From Branchiostoma lanceolatum (Eukaryota; Chordata; Leptocardii; Amphioxiformes; Branchiostomatidae): DNA of 64,000 nt. The notes beneath the pieces were generated by a model. That model had not been told where the DNA came from and searched no databases. It saw only the letters and a program-made list of their open reading frames with translations. Of this stretch, positions 34,431 to 47,736 are shown in pieces (position 1 is the first letter of the stretch; the number at the start of each line of letters is the position of its first letter). A program made the position numbers and the translations under genes. The stretch covers positions 9,398,501 to 9,462,500 of the forward strand of contig NC_089731.1 of the NCBI RefSeq assembly GCF_035083965.1. The letters are read 5' to 3'.

Positions 34431-36600
34431 TCAGTGACCCCAACCGCACCTGGCCTGCCTGTGACCCTTGCAACCACCTGATTGGCCAATTGAGTTAATT
34501 AAGTTGTCTTGCATTTCTGGGGCAGGTGTGCTAATATTCATACCAAATGTGGTATTGGAATGCGTAGGACATGTGCTTACATGGCTTTGTTCACTCTTTT
34601 GTTGATTAAGTACAGGTGCAGTACGTTGTGGTCTATGTATCTTGTATCTTGTATATGTATTTTGGATTTCATTTACTTTTACCTTAACTGGTTGCTCGCA
34701 TCTGGAACTGCCATTGGTCTCTGCTGGGTGCGGCAATTTGGTGCGTTTTTCAATAATACATTTGCACATCCATCCCCGTGACTTTACATTACATTACCGC
34801 GTTGGCAACCATCGTATATGTGTAACAGTGCAGGACCCTCCGGTAAGTGGCTTCGTGAGGACACATTATTCATGGTATGTTAGCCCTCTGAGTATCGTCA
34901 GGGGATCTGTCTGTTCAGCGGGGAGCAGCGTGGGCATTTTTAACGGCTCTCAAGGGTACAGACTAAAGAGTTTTCTGGTCCACCCTCTACGTGAAAGGCA
35001 TACTGTAGAGGGCAGATTGTCAGTTATAGACGTTGAGGTCTAGCATGTTTGACCTTTCAGTGTTTACACTGATGCTAATCATATCCACCCTTGAGTATAT
35101 TACAGAAAGCAGTCAACATCCTTGACTGCAGTAAGACAATTAAGTCCGTCTGCAGCTGTTTGATGTATTTTTGCTTTCACAACAGCCCATACATTTTACC
35201 GATCATCATACCTTGCAAACTTTGCAGCAGTTCGTTATGGCGTTGATCGATACAGATAACGTATTGAATAATTTGTTTCCTTTGTCGATTAACTGATGGA
35301 AAAGAGACATGCATATGACATTACTGAGGTATCTATAAGGCAACATGAATGTTGATTTTATAACTAATTTTAAGGGAAAAACGGGAAGAATGGGAGACAC
35401 GTGAAAAGCAGAAATAGTACTTCATACTGTTTGTGGAAAGGGGAGTGTTGCTATCTTAGAGTGGCCTTGGGTGAAGATTGCGCGGTCTGAAGTGGACTAA
35501 ATTGGTACAAGACATTCCTGGAGCCACCGTAAGAAGCGACAAGATTTCTCATCGATCATAAATCATATCCTGACGGAATTCAGTTGTTCTAATGGAAAGT
35601 AACGTCCGGAGGTTTTGGCCATGGAGGCATTGTAACCGCAGTCGTTGATTACGTTCAGCGTTTACAATACACTTCAAAGTTATCTTGTCAGTATTTTCCA
35701 AGGCTACAAGATTCACGATCCATTTATATCAATTAACATATCCGGAATCATCCAGTATCAATGTACCATGCAACCGGTTGTATGATGTCATGAAAGGTAT
35801 TAGAACTGCAAAGAGTTGTTAATTTGTTGGCTTTTTTTATTTTTTATGTTTCTTTGGTTGGATGGCTTTTTCATCAGAGACCACATGGGGAGCGATCTAT
35901 ACCTCTCTGGTCCAATACTGAGCATCGAATTTTGTTCACAAAAATTAATGTGCTACATATTTCAGCTGATTCCAGGCCTGGTTGATTTGGATCGCCTTAA
36001 ACAAGACGATGCTACGTTGTTAGGGAATAACATGTATCTAGATAGAATACACATAAAATGTAACATAGCCTAATTATTCTATCACTCCATTTTAATTGAT
36101 TCAGTCTCCGTACAGGTGGTGAGTTCATTGACTAAGCACTTACATATAACTACTCGTGGAAAGCCTTATCTAAAATATGTTTGTAACAATGTTTAGCTTT
36201 ATGATGCTACATGAGCCCGTGTTATACGCTTTTAAACCAAAACATAATTGAATTCGTATAGAATAAAAAAATTGAGTTTGTAATTGACTGATTCCTCCAA
36301 ACTTTGAAATCGAGCAAAAAAAGAAAGTTTGCACTCTGCTGAAAAAATATCAAGGTATGGGCGAATATTTGTATAAACTCCACCTATCGGACCGGTTAAG
36401 ATTGCAATCTCTTGTAAAACGACATATCTCAACGTATTCCATCGGTATGCGTATTTCTCTCACATTATATAACAAGCAGAATTTTTACTTAGAAACAATG
36501 TTATGGACTGAAAACCATCGTATATCTTTAAGAATACATATAGCTAAAAGGATTAGGACAATAAATAACAATATCCGCGGTCGTAACCTCACTAATCTTC
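34431..36600. other. Intergenic DNA without a recognisable gene
   Basis: Only short chance frames are visible. Two oppositely oriented genes flank this stretch. Confidence 0.4.
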
Positions 36601-36608
36601 GGGTAGGA

Positions 36609-36614
36609 TTTATT
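36609..36614 (-). terminator. Polyadenylation signal of the gene at 36659-38194
   Basis: TTTATT on the plus strand reads AATAAA on the minus strand, about 45 bases past the stop codon. Confidence 0.5.
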
Positions 36615-36658
36615 TATCCCAGATTACATGGCCAATCTGGTGTCTTACAGAAGTAGAA

Positions 36659-38194
36659 CTAGTAATCTTCCACAAGTAAAGAGTGCTGAATTTCGCTTGT
36701 GTTACATGCCACGGTAAGACCCCACATTACGATCAAGAACAACGTGAAAGTAATGCAAATGGACAGACCATGTATGATCGACAGAATAGTATCATGCAAG
36801 CTGCTATCTTGACAACTTGGTTTAAAATCAACGCAGACCGTGCCCCTGTTAATGGTCACGTCGCTGTGCATGACAGCCACCAAACACACGTTGTAACGTT
36901 GTTGTGGTTTCAAGTCATCGATTATGAAGCTGTTGTGGTTAACAGTGGTGCTCAGGTGGTCCCACTTATTGCCACCAAAGAGATACAGCGAAGTTACAAC
37001 GGTACCATTGACGCCTACCATTGACCAGTGAACGGTTGCCGACGTGCCCAGTTCTTCATTGACGGTCAGCTTCAGTTTGGACTTCTCACAGAAACGCCCT
37101 CTGTAGAACGCTGTGCATATACAGGCGAGCCCGTCGTTCTCAGCAGTACACGTGCCGTTGTTCTGACATGTAGTAGAATTCGGAGATTTACACGTTGACC
37201 CGTGACTTGTGTAAGTGCTGTGATCATTCTTCCCTGCGCCAGATGAGAGTCCTGACATTTGCGGAAGGCTTACTGGTTCGGTTACGTTAATGAAGTCCTG
37301 CAATCTACTCTTCTCCTCAATGTCAATGGCGGTGGTGCTGATGTTCGACCTTGCCTCTTTATCAGACAACGACGACGCTAAGCTGTGATATTCTTGAGTA
37401 TTTTCAGCGGTAACTGGTGATTTTTGCTCGACACTGTGAGGAATATTTCTCGAATCCTTCACCGCCGTCGTGGATTGTTCCGTATCATGTGTATTGGCGA
37501 CATCCACGGTAAAATTCGTATCGACCGAGGTTTGCAAAGTGCTCCTCATGATGAGTAATTTTGGAATCAATTTAGGTCCATTAGTAGTATCTAACTCTAA
37601 GCCCCCTGCCACCTTCTGCACAGAGCTGCCAATTTTCATTAAGCGAGGGCTTGTGACATTGTTGTTTCGTGACCTTTGGGGAGCTGAAAAATGCATAATC
37701 TCGCTCCCACGTACCAGAGAAAACCCTGACCCTTCAGCGTCAGAGATAGCATTGATTGACGAACCGAAGTCTCCTGTTGTCTCTTCCTTACGCTCGACCT
37801 TGGCCTTCGACCATGCATCAGTGGGTAGAATGTCATCTTCAGAAGTACCGCCTTCTGTGTTGCCATTGTAAGGCAATTCTGTCGGTTCTATTTGTGCAGT
37901 TCCTTCCATTGCCGTGTCTGAAATATCTGCCTCTAGATTCCCATGGACTGTCGCAGTAGTGGTAGAAGCAAGTTCGTTGGTAGCTGCATCTGTGATGACG
38001 GATTGCCACGAAGAGGCGATGTCTCCTTCACCCTGCATGACCGCATCCGATGGGGGTGTTGAACCTTCAAACGACTGCACACCGTATGCATCCCATGGGC
38101 TTCTTGTGGGCGTTGCAGTTGCTCCAAACAATCGCCCTAAACTCGTCCACGAAATGACAACAAAGACTGACCTTGCATACACAAGCACTTGCAT
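36659..38194 (-). CDS. EGF/FN3 single-pass membrane protein 3
   Basis: 511 residues on the minus strand in one exon. I start at ATG 38194 (ATCATGC), five bases after an acceptor (TTCTTTTGTTCT...GAGCAG). The frame stays open upstream only through the intron. The hydrophobic N-terminus (VLVYARSVFVVISW) fits a signal peptide. Residues about 25-330 are disordered, acidic and Ser/Thr-rich. The EGF-like domain has six Cys from residue 335 to 369 (CQNNGTC, ending YRGRFC). The FN3-like domain (about 372-462) has TVHW on strand B, LKPQQRYNVCL and a later Cys. TM is at about 470-493. The tail ends HSLLVEDY. It is the only family member on this strand. The GRFC ending of its EGF domain is identical to that of the gene at 47737, suggesting these two are closest. 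Confidence 0.83.
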   Translation of the reverse strand: MQVLVYARSVFVVISWTSLGRLFGATATPTRSPWDAYGVQSFEGSTPPSDAVMQGEGDIASSWQSVITDAATNELASTTTATVHGNLEADISDTAMEGTAQIEPTELPYNGNTEGGTSEDDILPTDAWSKAKVERKEETTGDFGSSINAISDAEGSGFSLVRGSEIMHFSAPQRSRNNNVTSPRLMKIGSSVQKVAGGLELDTTNGPKLIPKLLIMRSTLQTSVDTNFTVDVANTHDTEQSTTAVKDSRNIPHSVEQKSPVTAENTQEYHSLASSLSDKEARSNISTTAIDIEEKSRLQDFINVTEPVSLPQMSGLSSGAGKNDHSTYTSHGSTCKSPNSTTCQNNGTCTAENDGLACICTAFYRGRFCEKSKLKLTVNEELGTSATVHWSMVGVNGTVVTSLYLFGGNKWDHLSTTVNHNSFIIDDLKPQQRYNVCLVAVMHSDVTINRGTVCVDFKPSCQDSSLHDTILSIIHGLSICITFTLFLIVMWGLTVACNTSEIQHSLLVEDY

Positions 38195-39233
38195 GATGGC
38201 TGCTCCGGTATAGAACAAAAGAACGTTTACAGTTCAATACTTCCGCCCCACCACAGCCAGCCCGTGGTGACTCTGTGGTGGTTGTAATGAAAACCAGTGC
38301 AGGAAGAATAAATGTGCATTAGAACAGATTAAATCATTAATAGCTACGGGCTGCTCTGATTAACACTAATAAATCAGATGGGATGCGTGAGCAGCATCCT
38401 GCTCCTATGATAAGGGATGGAGTGCTGTGCCTGGGGGCATACTGTTAGGCAGATTTGCTAGCTTGCAATCAAGAGTTGCAATCAAAGTATACTTTTTTTG
38501 TGATATGGTTTACCATGTATATTCTGGTTTATCTTTGTGTTGAAGGAATAACAGCAAAAATTAAAGATTGTTATAAAAGAAAAGTTCTTTTCGTATGTTT
38601 TGTTTGTTTCTTACCATCCGTACACACTTTATATTAAATCAAATCATTTAATCATATCATTTTCCATCTTGTACTCAAAGCTTCGACAGCTGCATTTTCT
38701 AAAACGAATAACCAACGTGGCAGGTGGACTCGTCTGTTGCAATTGCATATTGCAGCCATTTATCAGACGGTCATAAAAGTTCGACTCTCGATAAAACTTT
38801 GACTTGTGTAATGAATTTAGCCGGAATAATGGAATAGGCACCGATAAATATGTTATATGGCGTCTAATTCAAGGTGTTGAATCTCATGTGACACAAGTTG
38901 TAACTCAATATCTATGGTGATATTCTGTGTGCTTCAGCGGCAGGATTCATTTGATTCAGGTAAACGAAACACTTAAATAAAGGATGGCGTACAAGCAAAT
39001 TAGAACTTACAACGCTACTATATGTCATCTCTAAAGTTGTCTTTGTGTCAACGACGTTTAACATCGTTACAGTGTAGATGTTTTCAATTTATTTGAATGT
39101 AAGGTAAATGCCAAACGTTTACATTTTGCCTGGTTGTAATCTATTGCAATATGACATTCTGTCATCATCACCGACACAATGTCGTAGAATCAAAGCACAA
39201 TATCGGAATGATTGATGTTCTTCTGGGATGGAC
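38195..39233. other. 5' flank of the minus-strand gene
   Basis: Should hold its 5' UTR intron and perhaps the promoter. I could not identify a first exon with confidence. Confidence 0.35.
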
Positions 39234-39235
39234 TA

Positions 39236-40501
39236 AACTACGCACAAAAAGTTCGGAAACTTTACTTTGGTTGATCATATTTCCGTTGTTTCTTGATCAA
39301 TTTCAATGAATTATATATCATTGAAAAGCCTGTGTAATTTCCTTTCCCATGATACCAAACTCATTTTAATTGCAATCTCATGGAGCGAGCACCAGGCCTG
39401 CTTACGGGAGTGGGTTGTAGAAAAAAAGTGCCCAAATTTCCATGCTAATGTCAAACACTCAGCGCAGCGCCAAACCCTTTGTGGTGGTGTTGTCCACATC
39501 GTGAATGGGACAGTGTGTGGAGGAATGTTATTTTCACAGCTACAGATAAGAGTAGATTTATTTAGACTGTTGGATGGGTAAATGAAAGTGTGGACAACAA
39601 GGAGAACCCTACGCTTACTGTTGCACAGATAGACTGACTGATTGTTTTGTTGGAGTCAGTGTCATTGTGTGAGGCAGTACAACGTTAACTGCCAGAGTAA
39701 AACCCAGGCTAATCATCCTAAGCAACCTCGATGTGTCAAGACATAGAGACACCTTTCTCAGTCCAGTCACATTTCCAAGATCCTTACCTCTGCAATATGC
39801 AAGATCTGCAAGATGATGGTGCACGTCCATACAGAATAAGAGTCTTTTCAGACCAACTCCAGGATGCAGGAATACAGAGGATAGAATGGCCCTCCTGCAG
39901 CCCAGATCTCAACACAATTGAACATAGTCTCAGACTCTGTGATCACTGATCAACTTGGACGAGCTGTGCATGCAAGAATGATAAACAGAACAACACTGGT
40001 CGACCTGCGACGACTCCTTGTGGAAGAATAGCCAGGGGCCGCGTAACAAAACTGGTGACAAGCATGAGGAGGATGTACCGGGCTGTGGTGACAGTGCATG
40101 GCTTGTGCACTCAGTATTAAGCTCCCTTCATCATAACTGAGGCTCCTTTACGCATTTTTGTTTTGTTTGGATGAGGACTATCCTTGGCTTTCATATTAAT
40201 GTGTTTTGTTGATTGAAGTTTCATATTACCCTCGTACAAAAGCACGTGCTACCAGCAGAAGAAAAAATACTGAATTGAGCGTTTGACATTAGTAGGGTAA
40301 TCTGGGCACTTTTTTTATGTGACCTGCTCGCATAAGCAGGTCTGGTGCTCGTTGCATTAATTTACAACCATATTACGTTTGGTATCATGGGAAAGAAAAT
40401 CACACAAGCTTTGTAATGATATATAAATCATTGAAATTGATCAAGAAACAACGGAGATATGATCGACCAAAGTAAAGTTTCCAAACTTTTTGTGCGTAGT
40501 T
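39236..40501. mobile_element. Tc1/mariner-type transposon with ~230-bp terminal inverted repeats, decayed
   Basis: The ends AACTACGCACAAAAAGTT and their inverse are flanked by TA (39234-39235 and 40502-40503), the Tc1/mariner target duplication. Inverted similarity extends about 230 bp inward, including 'ttgtttcttgatcaatttca' and 'agtgcccaaatt'. The interior (about 39810-39950, +) encodes a transposase remnant with RPYRIRVFSDQL and IEWPSCSPDLNTIEH, the last Asp/Glu block of the DDE domain. The rest of the transposase is missing or broken, so it cannot move by itself. Confidence 0.88.
39731..39949 (+). pseudogene. Tc1-like transposase fragment
   Basis: Only the C-terminal catalytic block is readable: a GARPYRIRV segment around the second Asp and WPSCSPDLNTIEH with the final Asp/Glu. 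It is cut off by a stop soon after and has no N-terminal DNA-binding part. Confidence 0.8.
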
Positions 40502-40503
40502 TA

Positions 40504-42140
40504 TGTCAGTTCCATTCCTAAGAGAGGGCTTCAAGCTAATTCTGAAAGTAAAGAGCATGTATTATTAATATGCATGACGTCACTTAAGGTGAAGGATGAG
40601 GGCTTCCATTGGTCGTCCGAGTAGCTACGTCACAGGGTCACCTTGTATGGGATTAGTAATGTTAATTGAAATCATTACAAATTCAAAGCGTGGAGATGAA
40701 ATAATGTGTACGGGCACGTCCTGCCTGAGTAACATGGGCGGGTATTCACAGAGGTTTGGGTGCGCAATTTGATATCAGACACGCTGTCGTTTCATTTACG
40801 TGCTTTCATGGCCGGGCAGGCTGATTTGCTGCATTTGTACACAGGTCTTACAGAATGATATTCTAGCCAGGCGTCTTATGCAGCACGGCATGTAAATCTC
40901 CAATCCGTGAAATAGAGTCCAAATGAGGGGAGCAATTGATGACTATTTAGGACAGTGATTGATAGGAAGGCAAGTGTTAACATTATATCTACTAAAATGA
41001 TCTACAAAAGAAGACCGAAATATGAGTCAAAAGCGTATGCGAAAGAGTAGAATTCGAGGACATGTTGATATCAATGATGCAAAGAATTGAAGATAGGTCT
41101 TAATTCAAGAGACGAAATTAAACCTAGAGACAATGGAAGACACGAGAGGAATACACGTCCATTTCCCTCTGCACATCCTCATCTATATGGTGCTGGAAGA
41201 CTGTCATGAACCCAAAGTAGAACCGTAATAAGATATTCTGATGAAATGCCCGAGATGTACAATGTCAAATGTACCAGAAAATTAGCTTTTCGTCACGGTG
41301 AAAAAATGATGTTGAGCACCTGCAATTTGATATCAATGGTATTTGCCTGAATAACTTCATCACTGAAATCATTTACTGTTCAGCTCCTTATTTGTGTTAC
41401 ACTGCAACAGTGACTGAAAGTACAGCGCTGCCAACATGTATACAAAGATTTACTCCATCAACTGGTAGAGACCGCCACTTCCTCAGTTAGTAGCCAATGC
41501 AGAGTACGGAATGGATCCACCCGCCATCATATCTGACAAATTTACTGACTCTGTACCCGGTCCTTTAACCCTATTTTACGGGGTCGTGGAAAGTCTGGGG
41601 GAGTTGTCTGGATAAGTGCAGCTCCAGCTGTCTTCACTCTAACTCCCCAGGAAGGTGTACCCATCAGGGAGGATGCATGAGGCTTACGAGATGTGCATCA
41701 GTTTGATCTGGGCCGTCTACTCTAGTCCAGCAAGTCTACAGAGCAAGGACCTTCAAAGCTGTGGCTATGACTGAAGATCCTTTAGCTGCCTTGCGGCATA
41801 ACACATTAATGTTCGTGATAAACGCCGTAAGATTTCTACTCAGCCAATAACGCACTGTGGTCTTAAACCTGAAACACAGCGCCGAGATTAACGTACACTG
41901 ACGATAAAAGCCGAACTCTGCGCATGGCCGGCAGCCAATACTCAGTCATGTTCGCTATATAGCAGAGAAGTGGAGAGATGGAGATGAGCGATAAGGATGT
42001 CAAGAGTCTTACACAATACTGCGTAACGGCATGGTGCCAAATCAAGCAGCATGCACCCTTTTCAAAAACAGCTCGCTCAGTGCTTAAGTTTCTACACCCT
42101 ACAGATGTGAACAGTTTCATCAGGTGGGTAAGTCACTGGA
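40504..42140. other. Intergenic DNA without a recognisable gene
   Basis: No coding region could be supported. Some segments look repetitive, but no boundaries were found. Confidence 0.35.
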
Positions 42141-42144
42141 TAGC

Positions 42145-42400
42145 AAAGTTCTGTGAGTGTTTTATTCATGACCGTACACGTGTTTTACCCATGACCGATG
42201 TTTCTGTGACCGTCTGTCACCTTCCTCAGCGCAAATATGACTGGATGCGGTCCCAAACGTAAAGTATTTACACATTCTGGGACCGCATCTGTCAGCAGCG
42301 ACACCTTGCTGCAGTGCGTAACAGAACCGGTCAGTATAGCCCTGAGGAAGGTGACAAACAGTCATTGAAACGTCAGTCTTGAATGAAACACTTAATTGTG
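42145..42400. repeat. Imperfect foldback repeat
   Basis: 'gtctgtcaccttcctcag' (about 42213) is inverted as 'ctgaggaaggtgacaaac' (about 42342). 'atgcggtccca' and 'tgggaccgcat' form the inner arms around 42245-42290. It is probably a mobile-element remnant of unknown class. Confidence 0.55.
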
Positions 42401-43057
42401 TACAAACAACTTTGTTATACATCCAACAGGTTTTACCCAAGGCAAACCAAATTTTAGAAATATGATTTTTTTTCGAATGAATGCATACGTCAATCATTAG
42501 TATAGAAACAGACGAATCACTTTTCGTTAGAGGAATACCATATCTAGTTGTTTTGTTATATGGCATATTGTCGCAGTAATATATAGCTTTGGAAATGCCA
42601 TTGACATCGTTATAGCGATTAAGTCTCCAAGGGAGGGTAAAAGAAAGAGTACGACAGCGCAAATATATTTTGCCAAGTGCACACCATTAATTACACAAGC
42701 TAATAAATATTACACCGAAATTCATCTATATGCTGTCATAGTCAATAATTGCCATAATTACATTTACCGACCAGAAAGATTGGTAAATGGTATTTTGAGA
42801 GTTTTGTCTGGATAATAACGTTATTCCAAAAGTGTCACAGATTATATGTTTTCCCTCTCAGCGGTAGCTTTTTATGCCTTTTACTCCATTTTCAGTCCTC
42901 TCCTTACACGAAAACATTGCGGTCTCCCTGATTCTCCACAAAGCTAAACTAGTGCTGCCACTAATAGTAAATGTTAAGAGATTTCCATACAGACTTTCAG
43001 AGTAAATTGCTCTTTTTAGCCAGACGACGATGCAGATAAAGCTTCATCAGACAAACC

Positions 43058-43345
43058 TCAATTCTCCAAGAGGTAAGCTGGTGGCTCAAAGAAGAAGAAC
43101 TCGGGTTCTGGCTCATCGCTCATTTCGATCGCTCTTGGCGCTGAAGGCCTCCAGTGCATCCCTGACGGAGATACTTCCCATATAACGACGCACTGTAGAG
43201 ACCTGTAGCAGCCAGAGCTACAAGGACCATGCAACATAATAGTCCCACAATGAATACTTGGACTGTTTTCACTTAAATTCTGGCGGATTAAACGTTTCAT
43301 TTGGGACTGCATTTACGTTAAGATCCATGTGCCTCAACTGGAACA
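43058..43345 (-). pseudogene. Possible broken small membrane-protein remnant (three frames)
   Basis: On the minus strand, after a plausible acceptor (CCCTTGTTCCAG), three consecutive segments look coding but lie in different frames. First is a short start (MDLNVNAVPNETF), then a hydrophobic helix (VQVFIVGLLCCMVLVALAA) followed by basic residues. Last is an acidic tail (EMSDEPEPEF...PPAYLLEN) with a stop. This could be a decayed relative of the neighbouring membrane proteins, unrecognised introns, or chance. I do not recognise a family. Confidence 0.25.
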
Positions 43346-46300
43346 AGGGTTTGACTATTTTTGTACTACGAAAGAATTTATGATAACATGACAGTCAGTT
43401 GTAAAAATAACAAAACTTTTATAAATTAGACTAAGGCTATTGAGATGTGGTTAGCATGTTGCAATGTAAAGACAATTGATTTTATATTAAGAATTCAGGT
43501 TTGTGACACTTATGCAAGTCCTGAGGGTACAACACGGCAGCTATAACTTTACAAAACAGCAAAGCCGGGAGATATAAATCAGAGGCCAAGGCCTTCCGTA
43601 TCATTTCCCCGAATCAGTATAGGCAATCCATACCCTGCAGGGTTAATCAATAAATTGTTGCAACTGTTGCATGTCAAGAAGACGTCAAGAAACTGCCTCT
43701 GGGCAATCTCTTACTGACTGCTGCAAATGCGGGAAAACAATGGAGAGAATGACTTTTTTTGACAACGAGGGTGCTTCCGTACACATCCTTCCCTCAATCA
43801 AGGGATAAAGTATGTAAAATACGTTCTAATACCTTCATACCATGTCAGTATTGATTAATGTATATACATCTTTACCTGACTATGATTGCAATTATTTCTG
43901 ATCCGCCATCATTCACAGGAAACGAATAATATAGCTATTACAGTTTTACCATTACTGGGCAGTGCATACGTTTGGTAGAACAGAATTATTTCCATGTTAT
44001 TTCTTGACTGGGCCGCCCAGGATCTGACTCAATAGTGTATTAAGAGGTGGTCATTTCTAAACCTAGAATTGATCACAAACCTATCCGGAAATTGCAAGAC
44101 ATTTGCTCGGAGGATCTTCCATTTGTTCTGTCTGGAATCAATACGCAAACACGCCCATTCAGTCAGTAACGTACATCCACTGGAGTAGATTCTCAACTAT
44201 AACGACGTCTTCAAACTCCTTGAAACATTAAAATGGGCATGAGCCGAGGGACCAGATGGCGCGATCGCTCAATTTAGTATGCATAGCAATAGTAACACTT
44301 ATCGTCCATCTTCAATGATAAAAGTACCAAGTTACATGACGGAATGCCCTGATTCGCGGAAACGGGGTTACTTCACCACGCACGGCGTGTCAATCAGACA
44401 TGATCACTAGTAATGTAAACCGATCAATACTAACAACCTCTTGTGTGTGATTTGCCAGACACAAAAGACAAGACGAGAAACTAGCATATATTCATTCGTC
44501 TAATGCTCTAGCAGTTGATGCAGACTTTTTGCACGAAACAACTACACGTCTCAAAGTTGTAGCTCTTTCATGTTCTTAAGATTTACAGCCAGTTTTCCGC
44601 AAGGTGACCTTGCTACAGTGGAAGTAGAAAGTTCCTAGCCTTAAACATAAGATGGGTCGTCAATCAAGCCTTTGGAGAGTCATAAATCTCAGCGGAAACT
44701 GCAGCTGCGAGACTCCAGGGATACTTGCCTTTCGATGAGGTTGCCGGGAGATGGTTGAAATGATTACGTGGGGAGAGCTGTGGTAGGGACAGTCTTTCTG
44801 CGCATGGAACGCTGTCACTGCGTTTTCCTCATCGCTGTTTCATCGTATGCAAGCGCCCTTCTCAGATAACACAGGCGATAGCGACGGTCGGGCAGCTGTG
44901 ATAGGAGGGCAGCGTCATAACTGGCACTAACTGGTTGTGCAGTACTCTCTCTGCTTGGCTAGGTAAGGCTCTCTTTTGTTTTCTACGCGGGCGGTGGTAT
45001 GTACAATATAAGTTGTTACATATTTAGAAGGCGTTTTTGTATATTAGCAGGTAGACATACTATTATATGTATATATAACGTCATGTATATGTATATGTTA
45101 TCATCTTTATCCACTACTAGTACCTTAGTGAATATCTTGAAAAAATCCAAATCAGCCCTTGATTTAGAGGGCTTACCAGTCTTTTAAAGGGCAAAGCATT
45201 TATAATGATCTTTTCATATTTCAATACCGTTAGCGTTAGAGTTTAATAAACACAAGTAATCTTCGATCAAAGTCGAGACGGCGTATCGTATAGATAAGTT
45301 TTGTGCATTCTTAAACGACAATGGAAATAACAGTAGTTTTCTTCATTAAGAATATGCAGTGGTGGCAATTGCATTTACTAGAACGCGACAGCTTCCGCTG
45401 GCTTTATTAGATTTTATACCATGAAAAATTATTTAGCTAACCCAACGTTAACCCGAGCAAATGCGCAGTCGGATGATAATCATCTTATACATCATAACTT
45501 GTTTTTATTGCAAAGCGCACGACGCCAACCGGCAAATTCTCTATTAAGTAACTCGTAAATGTTCCAAAGATCATGATTTGGACAACAACAATTTTACGGG
45601 ATGGTCGTCACATAAAACAAGCGCTAGTCCAGTTATTTTCCATACTGAAATCTTAGACGCAAGTAGGCTATCAATTATTCATTAAAGCTCGCTAGAATTC
45701 ATGAGCGGGCTCGTTACGTACGGAATATTGCTATGCTGTGCGCCGGAGAAGTCCCATCGGATGCAGGTATTGACTATGTTTGGCGTGTTCAATTATCTGA
45801 CAAGGCAGAACAGTCTCTAAACAAGACGTACTGCCATGTAGAAGGCCAAAAGAGCAATTGTAACGCACTTCTGCTGTGATTTGTCATCAAGGAACCTCGA
45901 TCGAAGGGAACCGTCTTGAAGGCTAACCGGCTAGTTTTCTGAAAAGTCAAGGTAACGGCTTGGATGAAGACGACAACAGCAGAAACTATTTGCTACCGCA
46001 TGTACTGTTTTGTTGTATCTAAAGCTGGCGATTGTGACAGACATGTGTCAATGGTAACATTTGTAATGCTGGAAATTAAGTGCTTTATTTGAGAGCAACT
46101 TTGAAAATCACCTGGACTGTGCCTCTACCTTGTACCTTCCAGCAAGCTGCCGTCATCCTGCCCAGTCTGCTACCTTTCATTATCCCGCACGTCTGTTTCC
46201 GTCTCCGGGTATCAGGTCTGTATCTGTTTTGTACGCTTCCTAGCCAGGTGATTGATGTACTTGTCAGCTTGCCCACTGGTTGGTATTTGCTTCGTCTTGC

Positions 46301-47728
46301 AATACAGTTTGGTATCTTATTGATGTATGACAATAGTGTACTGGTAACAAGAAACCTGTTCTATGAGACTTGCCAGAGTGTAGTAAATGGGAATCTGTAT
46401 TGTTGCTAAAGATTGCAGTGTTGCTTTGTGAGGAATATATGTTATATAGTGTTATATAGTGTGTGCCAAATGTTCAAAGGAGTCTTTTTTGTGAGAAATG
46501 GAAGGAGTAGGAAGAAGTATTGCAATGGCTGGACTTTTTTCATGTTTGTTCGAAGACTGTCTATGCATGATTATGTCACATCGCACTCTATAATGAGAAG
46601 TATGCAAGAAATCATTATTTTCCTGACACAGTCTTTGCAAAAGTCATAAAACGGTGTACATGTCTATCTCGGTGTACGTCTCTTGTATTCCATTGTATAA
46701 CAAATGCTGAGATCATATACTTAAAGCTAACTCACGTATCAAAAATAGATCACATTCTATCGATCTTCTACTTTGCATGTCCAATAGTTCGTAAAATTTA
46801 ATACTGAGGCACAGAGAGTGATCCATGATCCACCGTTGCCATCTTTTATCTTCCTCGTAACTTCATACAACTCATCATTTAATTGGGTCTCTTCGATTCC
46901 GCGTATACATCTTTCCCATTGGGCCTGTTTGATGTCTTTACCTGTTGCAGGGCTAGATACTTTCTTGGGTCCAAAAATAAAAGAATGCGCTATAAGTAAT
47001 TCATTTTCGTTCCTAAACGCTTCTTTGTTAAACACATTCATTGCAGTCCATTATCTTCTTAAACTATCACCTTTCACCCGCAGGAGGCTTCCAACAGCAT
47101 TGGTCAGTGAAACGACAGTTGGTGCACCGTACGGCGTTGTCCATTGGGTCGGGGACCTGTCAGACTACAGCTCTCAATCATAAAACTCTATTAGGAAGAC
47201 CATCTGGACATTCAGCTTCAGATCGTTTATGAATTCGCCATGATGGGGACTTCAAATCATCATCCTGGCGACTGCAGGAGTAGTTTATGGAACATAGCCC
47301 AGAACTGCGAAATCGTTGGGTTGTAACGAATCATATAGAATCACCCCGACTCTTTTTCGATCAGTGCATCAGTGTATCTTTTGATCACAATATTGGATAC
47401 TGCCACCGCTGGATAGCAACGTTACCAATGATATGCAATGAGTTGATCTCGTCTGAACAAACACGAATAGCTGTGCGCATTTGAAGACTATAGAATTGAG
47501 ACGTAGGTAGTGATATTTTTTGCAACTGCTCTAGCTGACTTACTTATTACATGAAAATCAATACTAGTTCTAATCATTGTCTATTGAAAGGACCTAGGTG
47601 ATCAACAGTAGCGAATTGTTTGATATTGTTATGGCGAATGTATCGCAAGCCTGCCCTGCCTGTCGTAAAAACTGACCCTTTCAACGATAGCTTTTTTCAG
47701 AACAAAATTATTTCACTCTAAATTTTAG
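43346..47728. other. Long stretch without a supported gene, upstream of the gene at 47737
   Basis: May hold leader exons of the next gene. A donor TTGGCTAG/GTAAGG (exon end 44962) and an acceptor TTTCACCCGCAG (47083) are visible but unproven. A minus-strand open frame near 46757-47041 has protein-like composition but no recognised motif. Confidence 0.35.
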
Positions 47729-47736
47729 AGGGAATC

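Noticed and set aside
46757-47041. 94-residue minus-strand frame with protein-like composition
   Set aside because: No recognised motif, no start context and no partner exon; it may be an old mobile-element fragment, but nothing shows it.
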